NCBI RefSeq assembly: GCF_001698225.1
Contig: NZ_CP016594.1
Location: forward strand, 5,022,001-5,086,000
Direction of reading: 5' to 3'
Length of the DNA stretch: 64,000 nt
Source: Gordonia terrae
Lineage (GTDB): Bacteria > Actinomycetota > Actinomycetes > Mycobacteriales > Mycobacteriaceae
In this document: piece by piece, positions 19,851 through 29,001 of the stretch
Position numbering within the stretch: position 1 is the first letter of the stretch
Layout: each line of letters opens with the position of its first letter
Program-made: the position numbers and the translations under genes
Notes under the pieces: model-generated
What the model was told of the DNA's origin: nothing
Databases searched by the model: none
What the model saw: only the letters and a program-made list of their open reading frames with translations

Positions 19851-19976
19851 GAGTGGATCTCCCCTGGTTGTCGGCGTGGAATGACTGCTCGACAGGGTGC
19901 CGGGGCGAGTGCTGTGGCTGAAGGTTTAGACGCACCGAGAACGAATGGCGTGCGTCGTACCGGGAAAGCGGAGAGC

Positions 19977-20537
19977 CTACGTGTCGTCGCGCACGCGGCG
20001 GTAACGTTCGTAGATCACCTGGCCGCCGTAGGTCCGGGTCTCGGCGAGGTCGAGCCGGACAGCGTCGGTGACCGGCGGGAGCAGCGGTGTACCGCCACCG
20101 ACGATGACCGGGTACCGGAAGATGCGGAATTCGTCGACGAAGCCGAGTTCGATTGCCTGCCATGCCAAGTCGGCACCACCGATCTCCACGTCGGCGTCCG
20201 TGGAGTCCAGTACCACGGTGAGCTCGTCGGCCAGGGACCCCTGCGCCAGCCGGGCGTTGCCCTCGACCGTCGTGAGGGTGCGGCTGAAGACCACCTTGGG
20301 CAGCGCCGACCAGATGTCGGCGAACGCGGCATCCGCCTCGTTCTCGCGCATCCGCGGGTCCGTCTCCCACACCAGCATCGTCTCGTAGAGGCGACGGCCG
20401 CACACGAAGGCACCGAGTTCGCCAACCCGCTCGGTGTGGAACGCGAACAGGTCGTCGGATGGAACCGACCAGTTGAAATTCCCGTCACGGTCGGAGATGA
20501 AGCCATCGACCGACACACCCATCGACAAGAGCAGCAT
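19977..20537 (-). CDS. Dihydrofolate reductase-family (RibD C-terminal domain-like) protein
   Basis: 186 residues from ATG 20537. The pattern MGVSVDGFISDRDGN at the start and IGGADLAWQAIELGFVDEFRIF later belongs to the RibD-C/DHFR-like oxidoreductase family, which reduces pteridine or flavin precursors or related compounds using NADPH. The frame is open upstream to 20855 but would overlap the divergent acyltransferase. It probably stands alone, and its substrate is unknown. Confidence 0.8.
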   Translation of the reverse strand: MLLLSMGVSVDGFISDRDGNFNWSVPSDDLFAFHTERVGELGAFVCGRRLYETMLVWETDPRMRENEADAAFADIWSALPKVVFSRTLTTVEGNARLAQGSLADELTVVLDSTDADVEIGGADLAWQAIELGFVDEFRIFRYPVIVGGGTPLLPPVTDAVRLDLAETRTYGGQVIYERYRRVRDDT

Positions 20538-20676
20538 GCGGGGGATGGTACGACGCCCTGCCGACCCAGGCACCGACTCCGAGCGGATGGGCGAACCGAA
20601 GAGTCTGCTGTGAGGTCCGGCGACACCCCGCTCGTGCCAGGCTGCGCTCAGGTGCGGCCAAGTACCATCGCCCTCT

Positions 20677-22908
20677 GTGCGTACGCCCCTGACCGATGCG
20701 ACACCTGTCGCGACCCCGAACGAGGACGCCGCGACCGGCAACACCTCCGGGTACCGGCTGGACCTCGACGGGCTACGCGGTATCGCGATCGCACTGGTGG
20801 CGATCTTCCACGTCTGGTTCGGCCGGGTGTCCGGCGGCGTCGACGTCTTTCTCACCCTGTCCGGCTACTTCTTCGTCGCGTCTCTGCTCAAGCACGTCCT
20901 GGCGACCCAGCCCGCGACGAGTTCCTGGGGCGCGGCAATCAATCCGTGGCCGCGGTTCTCCCGGCTCCTGCGCCGGTTGCTGCCCGCTCTGCTGCTGGTT
21001 CTCGCGGTCACCGCCGGACTGATCGCGCTGATCATGCCGACGACGCGTTGGGGACCGCTCGGGGCCGAACTGCAGGCCAGTGCGCTGTACTACCAGAACT
21101 GGCACCTCGCGTTCGAGTCGCAGGACTACGCGGCCGCCGACTCCGCGAACAGCCCGATGCAGCATCTCTGGTCCATGTCGATGCAGGGCCAGTTCTTCGT
21201 CCTCACCCTCGTCTGCGCGCTGGCACTGGGCGCGGTGCTGCGTGCCCTCGGCCGGCGATCCGCGTTCTTCGCGGACCCCAAGGTGGTCCGTGGAGTCGTC
21301 GGGATCGCGCTCGGCGTCGTCGCACTGGGCTCCTTCGCGTGGGCCAACTACCGCCACGGGATCAACCAGCCCTTCACCTACTACGACACCGTGGCCCGTC
21401 TGTGGGAACCGCTCGTGGGCGGACTCCTCGCGGTGTGGATGCCGCGGATCGCGCTGTCGCGGTTGGTGCGTGACCTACTGGGACTCGTGGCCCTGGGCCT
21501 CATCGTGACGTGTGGCTGGTGGATCGCCGGCGTCCAGGAATACCCCGCGGCGTGGGCGCTCGTCCCCGTGGGCGCGACGCTGATCCTCATCGGGGTCGGC
21601 TCGTCGCAGACCGCCCCCATCGATCAGGCCCCCGTCGACCAGAAGACGGCGTCCGGACAGACCTCGATCCGATCGGGGGTGAGCCGCGGTCTCGCCCATC
21701 CCCGGCTGGTGTGGCTGGGCTCGATCGCCTACGCGCTGTACCTGTGGCACTGGCCGCTGCTCATCTTCTACCTGGCGTGGCGCTATCAGGACGATGTCTC
21801 GTGGTTCGAGGGCACCGCCATCCTGGCCGTGTCCGTGCTGCTCGCCTGGCTGACCACGAAGTACGTCGAGGCGCCGCTGCGTGCCGGGTCGGCGAAGCGG
21901 AAGCAGTCCCCGGTGCCGCCCGATGCCGATGGCGTGGTCGCGCGGCCGCCGTTCGAGAAGACCAGAGGCTACCGGCGCGCCCTCGTCGCGGTACTGGTCG
22001 TCATCAGCGTCGCAGCCGGCGCCGCCGCGGTGAGCTGGCAGCGCGACGCCGCCAACGCCACCCTCGACACCCAGAACCTCGACCCACGGCTGTACCCGGG
22101 TGCGCGGGCCTTCCTCGACGGCGCTCCGGTACCGAACGTGACCGCACAACCGAGTCCCCAAGTCGTCGACATGGACTGGCCGATCACCTCCTACGACTCG
22201 ATCATCAGCGGCTGGAAGGACCCGTCCATCAAGGTCGGCTACTACGGCAACGTGAACGCCACCCGAACCATCGCGCTGGTCGGCGGTTCGCATGCGGAAC
22301 AGTGGATCACCGCGCTCGACGCCATCGGCAAGCGCCACGACTTCCGCGTGACCACCTACCTCAAGGTCGGGTGCGCCCTCACGACCGAGCACGTGTTCAC
22401 GTGGTTCGGCCAGAAGTACTACCAGTGCAACGACTGGTCGCGGCGCGTCATGGAGCGGCTCGCCGTCGACAAGCCGGATGTCGTGTTCACCAACAGCACC
22501 CGGCCCGTCGAGTCGGGCGACGGCGACTACGTCCCGAAGGACTACGAAGAGATCTTCGCCGAGTTCCGCGACCGCGGGCAGCGGGTCGTCGCGGTCCGCG
22601 ACAACCCCTGGGCGACCGGACAGCTCAAGCCGCCGGAGTGTCTCGCCAGCGGTCGCAAACCCGAGGTGTGCGGCGTGCCCCGCGCTCAGGCGATGGCGCC
22701 GGCCGACCCCGCCGCCGCACTCGCCGGCGAGTTCCCCAACATGAGCTTCCTCGACTACACCGACGCCATGTGCGACGACCGGTACTGCCCCGCGGTGGTC
22801 GGGAACATCCTGGTGTGGCACGACTTCCACCACCTCTCGGCGACCTTCGTCCGCAGCCTCATCCCCGCCGTCGAAGCCGATCTCCAGCGGTCGCTGGGCT
22901 GGTGGTGA
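20677..22908 (+). CDS. Membrane O-acyltransferase (OafA/YrhL type) with C-terminal SGNH domain
   Basis: 743 residues. The acyltransferase-3 part (about 25-410) opens with LDGLRGIAIALVAIFHVWF and has about ten membrane segments, including LSGYFF near residue 60. The periplasmic SGNH part (about 510-743) has LVGGSHAEQW (Ser) and VWHDFHHLS (Asp-x2-His). Such proteins transfer acetyl groups to cell-wall polysaccharide or glycolipid. GTG 20677 is the only sensible start before the fold. A charged cytosolic linker with PVDQK-type repeats lies near 315. Confidence 0.9.
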   Translation: MRTPLTDATPVATPNEDAATGNTSGYRLDLDGLRGIAIALVAIFHVWFGRVSGGVDVFLTLSGYFFVASLLKHVLATQPATSSWGAAINPWPRFSRLLRRLLPALLLVLAVTAGLIALIMPTTRWGPLGAELQASALYYQNWHLAFESQDYAAADSANSPMQHLWSMSMQGQFFVLTLVCALALGAVLRALGRRSAFFADPKVVRGVVGIALGVVALGSFAWANYRHGINQPFTYYDTVARLWEPLVGGLLAVWMPRIALSRLVRDLLGLVALGLIVTCGWWIAGVQEYPAAWALVPVGATLILIGVGSSQTAPIDQAPVDQKTASGQTSIRSGVSRGLAHPRLVWLGSIAYALYLWHWPLLIFYLAWRYQDDVSWFEGTAILAVSVLLAWLTTKYVEAPLRAGSAKRKQSPVPPDADGVVARPPFEKTRGYRRALVAVLVVISVAAGAAAVSWQRDAANATLDTQNLDPRLYPGARAFLDGAPVPNVTAQPSPQVVDMDWPITSYDSIISGWKDPSIKVGYYGNVNATRTIALVGGSHAEQWITALDAIGKRHDFRVTTYLKVGCALTTEHVFTWFGQKYYQCNDWSRRVMERLAVDKPDVVFTNSTRPVESGDGDYVPKDYEEIFAEFRDRGQRVVAVRDNPWATGQLKPPECLASGRKPEVCGVPRAQAMAPADPAAALAGEFPNMSFLDYTDAMCDDRYCPAVVGNILVWHDFHHLSATFVRSLIPAVEADLQRSLGWW

Positions 22909-22911
22909 GGG

Positions 22912-23505
22912 TCACCCGACCGCCGTCAGCACCGCCCGCGGCCCGGCGAACACCGTCTCGCGGACGTGGTTCCGGGCGAGAGTCCAGGCGGGACAGTCAC
23001 ATCGGGCCGCGACTCCGCGCGCGTCGACGCCCTGGTCGCGGCACAACGCGATGGCACGGCGCAGGTGGAAACCCTGCGTCACGATGACCACCTCGTCGAC
23101 GCCGAACACCTCGCGGGCGCGTCGGCAGCTCGCCGCGGTGTCGAGACCGGACGGGTCGTCGACGATCGCCCGCGGGTCGACACCGCGTTCCTCGAGATAG
23201 CTTCGCATCACCGCGGGTTCGTTTCCCGCCTCCTCGGAACCATTGCCCGAGTTGATGATCCGGCCCACTCCCCCGGACCGGTACAGCTCGAGCGCCGTGT
23301 CGAGCCGGCCTCGCACATAGTCGCCGGGTGAGCCGTCGTCGTAGACGAGGGAACCCAACACCAGCAGCGCGGGCCGGCGGGCGGGCGCCGTCGCGTCGTC
23401 GATCCTGCCGACCGACGAGAAGTACATCCACGTGACGGCCAGGGTGATCCACAGTTCGACCAGCACCAGCAGCACCGGTACGACGAGACGAGCACCTGAC
23501 CTCAC
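22912..23505 (-). CDS. SanA/YdcF-like (DUF218) membrane-anchored protein
   Basis: 197 residues from GTG 23505. One N-terminal membrane segment (about 6-30) leads into a DUF218 domain: VLGSLVYDDGSPGDYV, then IINSGNGSE and VIVTQGFHLRRAIALCRDQG, which is the family signature with Gln, His and Arg. E. coli SanA affects envelope permeability; the chemistry is undefined. It is convergent with the acyltransferase (3 bp between stops), so both probably act on the envelope. A 17-bp palindrome overlaps its start codon. Confidence 0.8.
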   Translation of the reverse strand: MRSGARLVVPVLLVLVELWITLAVTWMYFSSVGRIDDATAPARRPALLVLGSLVYDDGSPGDYVRGRLDTALELYRSGGVGRIINSGNGSEEAGNEPAVMRSYLEERGVDPRAIVDDPSGLDTAASCRRAREVFGVDEVVIVTQGFHLRRAIALCRDQGVDARGVAARCDCPAWTLARNHVRETVFAGPRAVLTAVG

Positions 23506-23521
23506 CCCTACAACGTAGGGG
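23505..23521. promoter_or_regulatory. Palindrome CCCCTAC-AAC-GTAGGGG over the start of the DUF218 gene
   Basis: 7-bp perfect arms with a 3-bp centre overlap the first base of the GTG start on the minus strand. It could be an operator or a 5' hairpin. No neighbouring regulator gene is seen. Confidence 0.4.
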
Positions 23522-23642
23522 GACCGACTCCCAACATGCCCATTCGAGCCCCGACCCGGCGGTCGCCCCGTGATACTGAGGAGACCTCGGTCGCGCTCAG
23601 CCTGTGCGCGCATCCATTTCGTGGTGTGAAAGTGATGGTGCG

Positions 23643-25016
23643 ATGCCGTACATGCCGGTCACCTCGTCGATGTTCCTCCTCGCCGAGACGCGGGAGCAGC
23701 CCATGCACGTGGGCGGACTCCAACTGTTCGTACCGCGCGAGGGCCAGTCGTCGAGCGAACTCGCCGAAGAGATCATCGAGGCGTTCTGCGGCTGCACCGA
23801 AGTCCATCCGACCTTCCGCAAACGGCCGGCGGTCCCGGTGACCCTGCTGGGCAACGTGGCGTGGTCCTTCGACGACGAGATCGACTTCGACTACCACGTC
23901 CGGCGGACCGTGCTCCCCCGCCCCGGCCGCGTCCGCGAGCTGCTGCGATACGTCTCCCTCAACCATGGGGCCCTGATGGACCGGTTCCGACCGATGTGGG
24001 AGATCCACGTCATCGAGGGTCTCGACGACGGCCGGGTGGCGCTCTACAGCAAGATCCACCACTCCGTCGTCGACGGCGTCTCCGCGTTGCGCCTGCTCCA
24101 GCGGACCTTGTCCGACGACCCCGACGACCGGTCGGGTACCGCACCCTGGGACCCGGCGCTGGTCGAGCGTCGACCCCCGCGCCCCTCGCCGAGTCTGCGC
24201 AGCCGGGTGTCCGGCCTGGCGAACGCGGCAGGCCAGGTCGCCGGCCTCGGGCCCGCGGCCGCGAAGGTCGCGGTGGCCGGCCTCCGCGACCCAGAGTTCG
24301 TCGCCCCACTGGGACGGGCCCCGCGCACGATTCTCGACGTCGCGATCGGGAGCGCCCGCCGGTTCGCCTCGCAGCAGTGGGAGATCGACCGTCTGCGGGC
24401 AGTGGCCGACGCCCGGAACATCACCCTCAACGACGTGATCGTCGCCATGTGTTCGGGGGCCCTGCGGTCGTACCTCATCGACCAGGACGCGTTGCCCGAC
24501 GCCCCGCTCATCGCGGCGGTGCCGGTGTCGATGCACACCGACGGCGATGACGACGGCAACGCGGTGACCGCCATCCTGGTGAGTCTCGCGACCGATGAGC
24601 CGGATCCCGAACGCCGCCTGGACAAACTCGTCGAGTCGGCGCGCCATAGCAAGTCGGTGGTCCGGGGTCTTCGTCCGCTGCAGGCCCTCGCGCTGGGCGC
24701 GGCGAATTTCGCGCCGCTCGCCTTCGCGACCGTGCCCGGCTTCGTCCAGTACGTCCCCCCGCAGTTCAACATCATCATCAGCAACGTCCCCGGGCCGTCG
24801 AAGCACCTGTACTGGAACGGCGCCCGCCTCGACGGCGTGTACCCGGTCTCCATCCCGACGCAAGGCCTGGCGCTCAACATCACCGTGACCAGCACCGCCG
24901 AGCACATCAACTTCGGGCTGATCGGTGCCCGGGCCCAGCTCCCGAGCCTGCAACGCCTGCTCACGCACCTCGACACGGCGCTCGAAGAACTCGAGAAGGT
25001 CGCGCGAACGCGGTGA
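23643..25016 (+). CDS. Wax ester synthase/diacylglycerol O-acyltransferase (WS/DGAT)
   Basis: 457 residues from ATG 23643. The acyltransferase motif KIHHSVVDGVS is at about 138 (HHxxxDG). The conserved PLF-like start of the family is replaced by MPVTSSMFLLAETREQPMHVG, a usual actinobacterial form. The C-terminal NIIISNVPGP motif is at about 380. It esterifies acyl-CoA to diacylglycerol or fatty alcohol at the membrane/lipid-droplet surface. Gordonia and Rhodococcus have many such genes for storage lipid. It stands alone here, upstream of the Fe-S reductase. Confidence 0.93.
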   Translation: MPYMPVTSSMFLLAETREQPMHVGGLQLFVPREGQSSSELAEEIIEAFCGCTEVHPTFRKRPAVPVTLLGNVAWSFDDEIDFDYHVRRTVLPRPGRVRELLRYVSLNHGALMDRFRPMWEIHVIEGLDDGRVALYSKIHHSVVDGVSALRLLQRTLSDDPDDRSGTAPWDPALVERRPPRPSPSLRSRVSGLANAAGQVAGLGPAAAKVAVAGLRDPEFVAPLGRAPRTILDVAIGSARRFASQQWEIDRLRAVADARNITLNDVIVAMCSGALRSYLIDQDALPDAPLIAAVPVSMHTDGDDDGNAVTAILVSLATDEPDPERRLDKLVESARHSKSVVRGLRPLQALALGAANFAPLAFATVPGFVQYVPPQFNIIISNVPGPSKHLYWNGARLDGVYPVSIPTQGLALNITVTSTAEHINFGLIGARAQLPSLQRLLTHLDTALEELEKVARTR

Positions 25017-25074
25017 CGTCTCCGGTCGCCCGCGGCCCGGACGTGGCCTCGGACACCCTGACTCGACAGTAAGT

Positions 25075-25086
25075 TACTCGCGAGTA
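25075..25086. promoter_or_regulatory. Palindrome TACTCGCGAGTA upstream of the Fe-S reductase
   Basis: A perfect 12-bp palindrome in the 229-bp gap before GTG 25246. The AT-rich segment that follows it (ATCATCTGATATGAGGTA) is unusual for this genome and probably contains the promoter. Regulator unknown. Confidence 0.45.
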
Positions 25087-25245
25087 TCATCTGATATGAG
25101 GTAGACCAGCGTAATTAGGCCAGCCTTGGCAGCGCGCCGGTGGCGCAACGAATTACGGTTACCTGTAGTACACCGCCCCGTGGTACCCAGCCTCGCGTTC
25201 CGCGACCGGGGGCGGACGACCTAGACGAAAGGCCGGTACGCGCCC

Positions 25246-28200
25246 GTGACTACCACGACGATTGCCATCGGCACGACAGCCGCGGTGATCAGCCTCCTCT
25301 GCTGGTACCTGTTCCTCGGTGGCGTGGTGCGGATCTTCCGCACCATCAAGCTCGGGCACAAGGTCGACAGCTCCCGCTTCTGGCCCATCCTCCCGCGTTT
25401 CCTGACGATGATGAAGGAATTCATCGTTCACACGCGCATGGTGAAGTTCCGCACTGTCGGCTGGGCGCACTGGCTCGTGATGGTCGGCTTCCTCGGCGGA
25501 TTCCTGCTGTGGTTCGAGGCCTACGGACAGTCCATCAACCCGGAGTTCCACTGGCCCGTCTTCGGTGACACCTTCGCGTGGCACCTCTGGGACGAGCTGC
25601 TCGGCATCGCCACCGTCGTCGGCATCATCGTGCTGATCGTGATCCGCCAGCTCAACCACCCGCGCGTCCCCGAGCGGTTGTCGCGCTTCGGCGGTTCCCG
25701 GTTCGCGCCGGCCTACTTCGTCGAGGTCATCGTGCTGCTCGAGGGCCTCGGCATGATCTTGGTCAAGGCGTCGAAGATCGCCACCTACGGTCACGCCAAC
25801 GCCTACTCCGACTTCTTCACCATGCAGGTCGCGAAGATCCTCCCGGCCTCGCCGACACTGGTGTCGATCTTCGCCGTCATCAAGCTGATGAGCGGCATGG
25901 TCTGGCTGGCGATGGTCGGCATGAACATCAGCTGGGGCGTTGCGTGGCACCGCTTCTCGGCCTTCTTCAACATCTACTTCAAGCGCGAGCAGGACGGCGG
26001 CGTCGCCCTCGGTGCCGCGAAGCCGATGATGAGCCAGGGCAAGGTCCTCGACATGGAGACCGCCGACCCCGACGTCGACGCGTTCGGCGCGGGCAAGATC
26101 GAGGACTTCTCGTGGAAGGGCTGGCTCGACTTCACCACGTGTACCGAGTGTGGTCGCTGCCAGTCGCAGTGTCCCGCGTGGAACACCGGTAAGCCGCTGA
26201 GCCCGAAGCTGCTGATCATGTCGCTGCGCGACCACGGCAACGCCAAGGCGCCCTACCTGCTGGCCGGTGGCCGCAAGGACATGGGTGGCGACGAGGTCGG
26301 CCTGGTCGACGCGGACGGCAACGTCCTCACCGACAAGCTCAACGCCATCCCCGAAGCTGCGCGAGCCGAGGCCGCACGCAAGCTCGTCGGCGAATCGAAG
26401 GGCGATCTCGGTGGCGGACAGGCCATCGAGGCGGTGGACGGTGAGTTCGATCCCGAGGCGCTCGGCGCGGTCATCGACACCGAGACCCTGTGGAGCTGCA
26501 CCACCTGTGGTGCGTGCGTCGAGCAGTGCCCGGTCGACATCGAGCACGTCGACCACATCCTCGACATGCGCCGCTACCAGGTCCTGATCGAGTCGGACTT
26601 CCCGACCGAGCTGGCCGGCATGTTCAAGAACCTCGAGAACAAGGGCAACCCGTGGGGTCAGAACGCCTCCGCGCGCACCGCCTGGATCGACGAGATGGAC
26701 ATCGAGATCCCGGTCTTCGGCAAGGACGTCGAATCGTTCGAGGGCTTCGAGTACCTCTTCTGGGTCGGCTGTGCCGGTGCTTACGAGGACCGCGCGAAGA
26801 AGACCACCAAGGCCGTCGCCGAGCTCCTCGACATGGCCGCGGTGAACTTCATGGTCCTCGGCGAGGGCGAGACCTGTACCGGTGACTCCGCACGACGTGC
26901 CGGCAACGAGTTCCTCTTCCAGATGCTCGCGCAGCAGAACATCGAGATGCTCGGCGAGGTCTTCGCGACCGCGCCCGAGCAGCGCAAGAAGGTCGTCGTC
27001 ACCTGTGCGCACTGCTTCAACGCACTGGGCAACGAGTACCCGCAGCTGGGCGCGAAGTACGAGGTCGTCCACCACACGCAGCTGCTGAACCGTCTCGTGC
27101 GCGAGAAGCGACTCGTTCCGGTCGCACCGCTCGGCGAGGGTGTCACCTACCACGACCCGTGCTACCTGGGCCGCCACAACAAGGTCTACGACGCCCCGCG
27201 TGAGTTGATGGGTGCGGCCGGTTCGACGCTGACCGAGATGCCGCGCCACGGCGAACGGTCCATGTGCTGTGGTGCCGGCGGCGCCCGCATGTGGATGGAA
27301 GAGCAGATCGGCAAGCGGATCAACATCGACCGGGTCGACGAGGCGCTCGATACTCTCGGCGACACCACCGGCGATCAGGTCAAGAAGGTCGCGACCGGCT
27401 GTCCGTTCTGCCGCGTCATGCTCACCGACGGTGTGACCGCCCGGACGAGCGGTACCGAGTCCGAGGGCAAGGTCGAGGTCGTCGACGTCGCGCAGTTGCT
27501 GCTCGAATCGGTGAAGCGCGACCGGACCGAGGTCAAACTCGGCGGCCGGTTCCTCGGACCGCGTCCCACCCTCGTCGAGCCGGAGCCGGAACCCGAGCCC
27601 GAGAAGGTGCCCGCGGCGGCAGCTGCGACTGCGTCGGCCGCGACCACCGAGGCCGCGCCGAAGCCGAAGGTCGGCCTGGGCATGAAGGGCGGCAAGAAGC
27701 CGGGCGCGGCGGCCAAGACCGCGGCACCGGAAGCACCCGCCGAGAAGGCACCCGCCGAGAAGAAGCCGGCATCGAAGGGTTTCGGCATGAAGGGCGGCAA
27801 GAAGCCCGGCGCCGCAGCGGCGTCGGCTGCCCCCGCGACGGAGTCGGCTCCCGCCGGGACCACTGCCGAGGCACCGGCCGAGAAGAAGCCCGCCGCCAAG
27901 GGCTTCGGCATGAAGGGCGGGGCCAAGCGTCCCGGCGCCGCGAGCAAGCCTGCCGGGGGTACCGCCGAGCCGGTGCCGGCCGAGACCGAGTCGTCCGAAG
28001 CGGTCAAGGAGGAGGTCGCCGAGACCGCTACCGAGACGGCGCAGGCCGAGAAGAAGCCCGCCGCCAAGGGTTTCGGCATGGGCAAGGCCAAGCGCCCGGG
28101 TCAGAAGACCACCAACGCGGCGGCCCCGGCCGCCGGGGTGACCGCGCCCGCCGAGAGCAAGGTCGACGAGACCGAATCGGCCCCGGATGCCGCCCCGACC

Positions 28201-28893
28201 GTGGACACGGAATCGGCTTCGGCGACAGCGGGAACGACGACAGCGGAGTCGGCTACAGCGGGAGCGGCGACGGAATCACCTGTTGCTACCGCAACGGAAG
28301 AGAAGCCCGGCAAGGCCAAGGGCTTCGGGATGGCTGCGGGCAAGAAGCGTCCCGGCGGTATCGGCAAGGCGGCGGCCACGCCGGCTGCCGCGGCGGCACC
28401 TGCCGAGGCTGCACCCGCGACAGCCGAAACGGAGCCGGTTTCCGAGGCGGTCGACGCCCCGGCGGCCGAGGCAGCCGAGACCGTCGAGGCATCGGCAGCG
28501 GAGGCGCCGGCAGCGGAGGCGCCGGCAGGCGAGGCACCGCAGGGCGGTTCGGCCGCGGTGCTCACCGAGGAGAAGCCGGCCAAGGCCAAGGGCTTCGGGA
28601 TGGCCGCGGGCAAGAAGCGGCCCGGCGGCGCACGCAAGGCCGCCCCGGCGGCTGCACCGGCACCGGAAGCAGCTCCCGAGCCGGAACCGGCGCCGGAAGC
28701 AGCTCCCGAGCCGGAACCGGCGCCCGAACCCGAAGCCCCGCAGGCCGACGCGGACGAGACCGACACCACCGATGCGGCGCCTGCGGCGTCGAGCAACGGT
28801 TCGTCCGCGGCTCGCACGATCGCCGAGACCGGGGCGTCGAAGGCCAAGGGCTTCGGCATCGCGGCCGGTAAGAAGCGGCCCGGCCACAAGTAG
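25246..28893 (+). CDS. Membrane Fe-S oxidoreductase (Rv0338c-like) with seven-fold KGFGM repeat tail
   Basis: 1215 residues. A membrane part with several helices (about 1-240, heme-b/NarI-like character) precedes two 4Fe-4S clusters, CTECGRCQSQCP (about 298) and CTTCGACVEQCP (about 417), and two CCG domains, the second with MCCGAGGARMW (about 672). This is the organisation of heterodisulfide-reductase/glycerol-3-phosphate-dehydrogenase-type electron carriers. After about residue 780 there is an A/E/P-rich tail with seven copies of a KGFGM..GKKRPG motif. The M. tuberculosis homolog is smaller. It probably passes electrons to the quinone pool. The start is GTG; a strong terminator follows. Confidence 0.9.
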   Translation: MTTTTIAIGTTAAVISLLCWYLFLGGVVRIFRTIKLGHKVDSSRFWPILPRFLTMMKEFIVHTRMVKFRTVGWAHWLVMVGFLGGFLLWFEAYGQSINPEFHWPVFGDTFAWHLWDELLGIATVVGIIVLIVIRQLNHPRVPERLSRFGGSRFAPAYFVEVIVLLEGLGMILVKASKIATYGHANAYSDFFTMQVAKILPASPTLVSIFAVIKLMSGMVWLAMVGMNISWGVAWHRFSAFFNIYFKREQDGGVALGAAKPMMSQGKVLDMETADPDVDAFGAGKIEDFSWKGWLDFTTCTECGRCQSQCPAWNTGKPLSPKLLIMSLRDHGNAKAPYLLAGGRKDMGGDEVGLVDADGNVLTDKLNAIPEAARAEAARKLVGESKGDLGGGQAIEAVDGEFDPEALGAVIDTETLWSCTTCGACVEQCPVDIEHVDHILDMRRYQVLIESDFPTELAGMFKNLENKGNPWGQNASARTAWIDEMDIEIPVFGKDVESFEGFEYLFWVGCAGAYEDRAKKTTKAVAELLDMAAVNFMVLGEGETCTGDSARRAGNEFLFQMLAQQNIEMLGEVFATAPEQRKKVVVTCAHCFNALGNEYPQLGAKYEVVHHTQLLNRLVREKRLVPVAPLGEGVTYHDPCYLGRHNKVYDAPRELMGAAGSTLTEMPRHGERSMCCGAGGARMWMEEQIGKRINIDRVDEALDTLGDTTGDQVKKVATGCPFCRVMLTDGVTARTSGTESEGKVEVVDVAQLLLESVKRDRTEVKLGGRFLGPRPTLVEPEPEPEPEKVPAAAAATASAATTEAAPKPKVGLGMKGGKKPGAAAKTAAPEAPAEKAPAEKKPASKGFGMKGGKKPGAAAASAAPATESAPAGTTAEAPAEKKPAAKGFGMKGGAKRPGAASKPAGGTAEPVPAETESSEAVKEEVAETATETAQAEKKPAAKGFGMGKAKRPGQKTTNAAAPAAGVTAPAESKVDETESAPDAAPTVDTESASATAGTTTAESATAGAATESPVATATEEKPGKAKGFGMAAGKKRPGGIGKAAATPAAAAAPAEAAPATAETEPVSEAVDAPAAEAAETVEASAAEAPAAEAPAGEAPQGGSAAVLTEEKPAKAKGFGMAAGKKRPGGARKAAPAAAPAPEAAPEPEPAPEAAPEPEPAPEPEAPQADADETDTTDAAPAASSNGSSAARTIAETGASKAKGFGIAAGKKRPGHK
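27667..28890 (+). repeat. Seven in-frame copies of a K-G-F-G-M-x-x-G-K-K-R-P-G coding repeat
   Basis: Copies start near 27667, 27771, 27894, 28062, 28314, 28578 and 28842. The basic Gly/Lys motifs are separated by 25-75 acidic Ala/Glu/Pro/Thr-rich residues. The last three copies (AKGFGM/IAAGKKRPG) are closest to each other. The final copy forms the C-terminus. Confidence 0.85.
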
Positions 28894-28905
28894 TCCGCTA
28901 CACAC

Positions 28906-28945
28906 GCAGAACGGGCTCCGACCGTGAGGTCGGAGCCCGTTCTGC
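28906..28945 (+). terminator. Strong hairpin terminator after the Fe-S reductase
   Basis: A perfect 18-bp stem (GCAGAACGGGCTCCGACC with its complement) closes on the 4-base loop GTGA, beginning 12 bases after the stop. No T-tract follows; such I-shaped terminators are usual in actinobacteria. It marks the left border of the catabolic island. Confidence 0.85.
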
Positions 28946-29001
28946 ATCTGTGCCGAGGACTCCGCGTGGCACGCGAACGCCCGGCCTCTCACACCGCGAC
29001 G

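Noticed and set aside
25159..27249. 696-residue open frame opposite the Fe-S reductase
   Set aside because: Antisense shadow caused by GC-rich codon bias; no domain pattern and the sense strand has clear Fe-S motifs.
27264..28871. Long plus-strand frame inside the KGFGM repeat region
   Set aside because: Off-frame reading of the repetitive coding sequence, rich in Gly and Arg, without any start signal.
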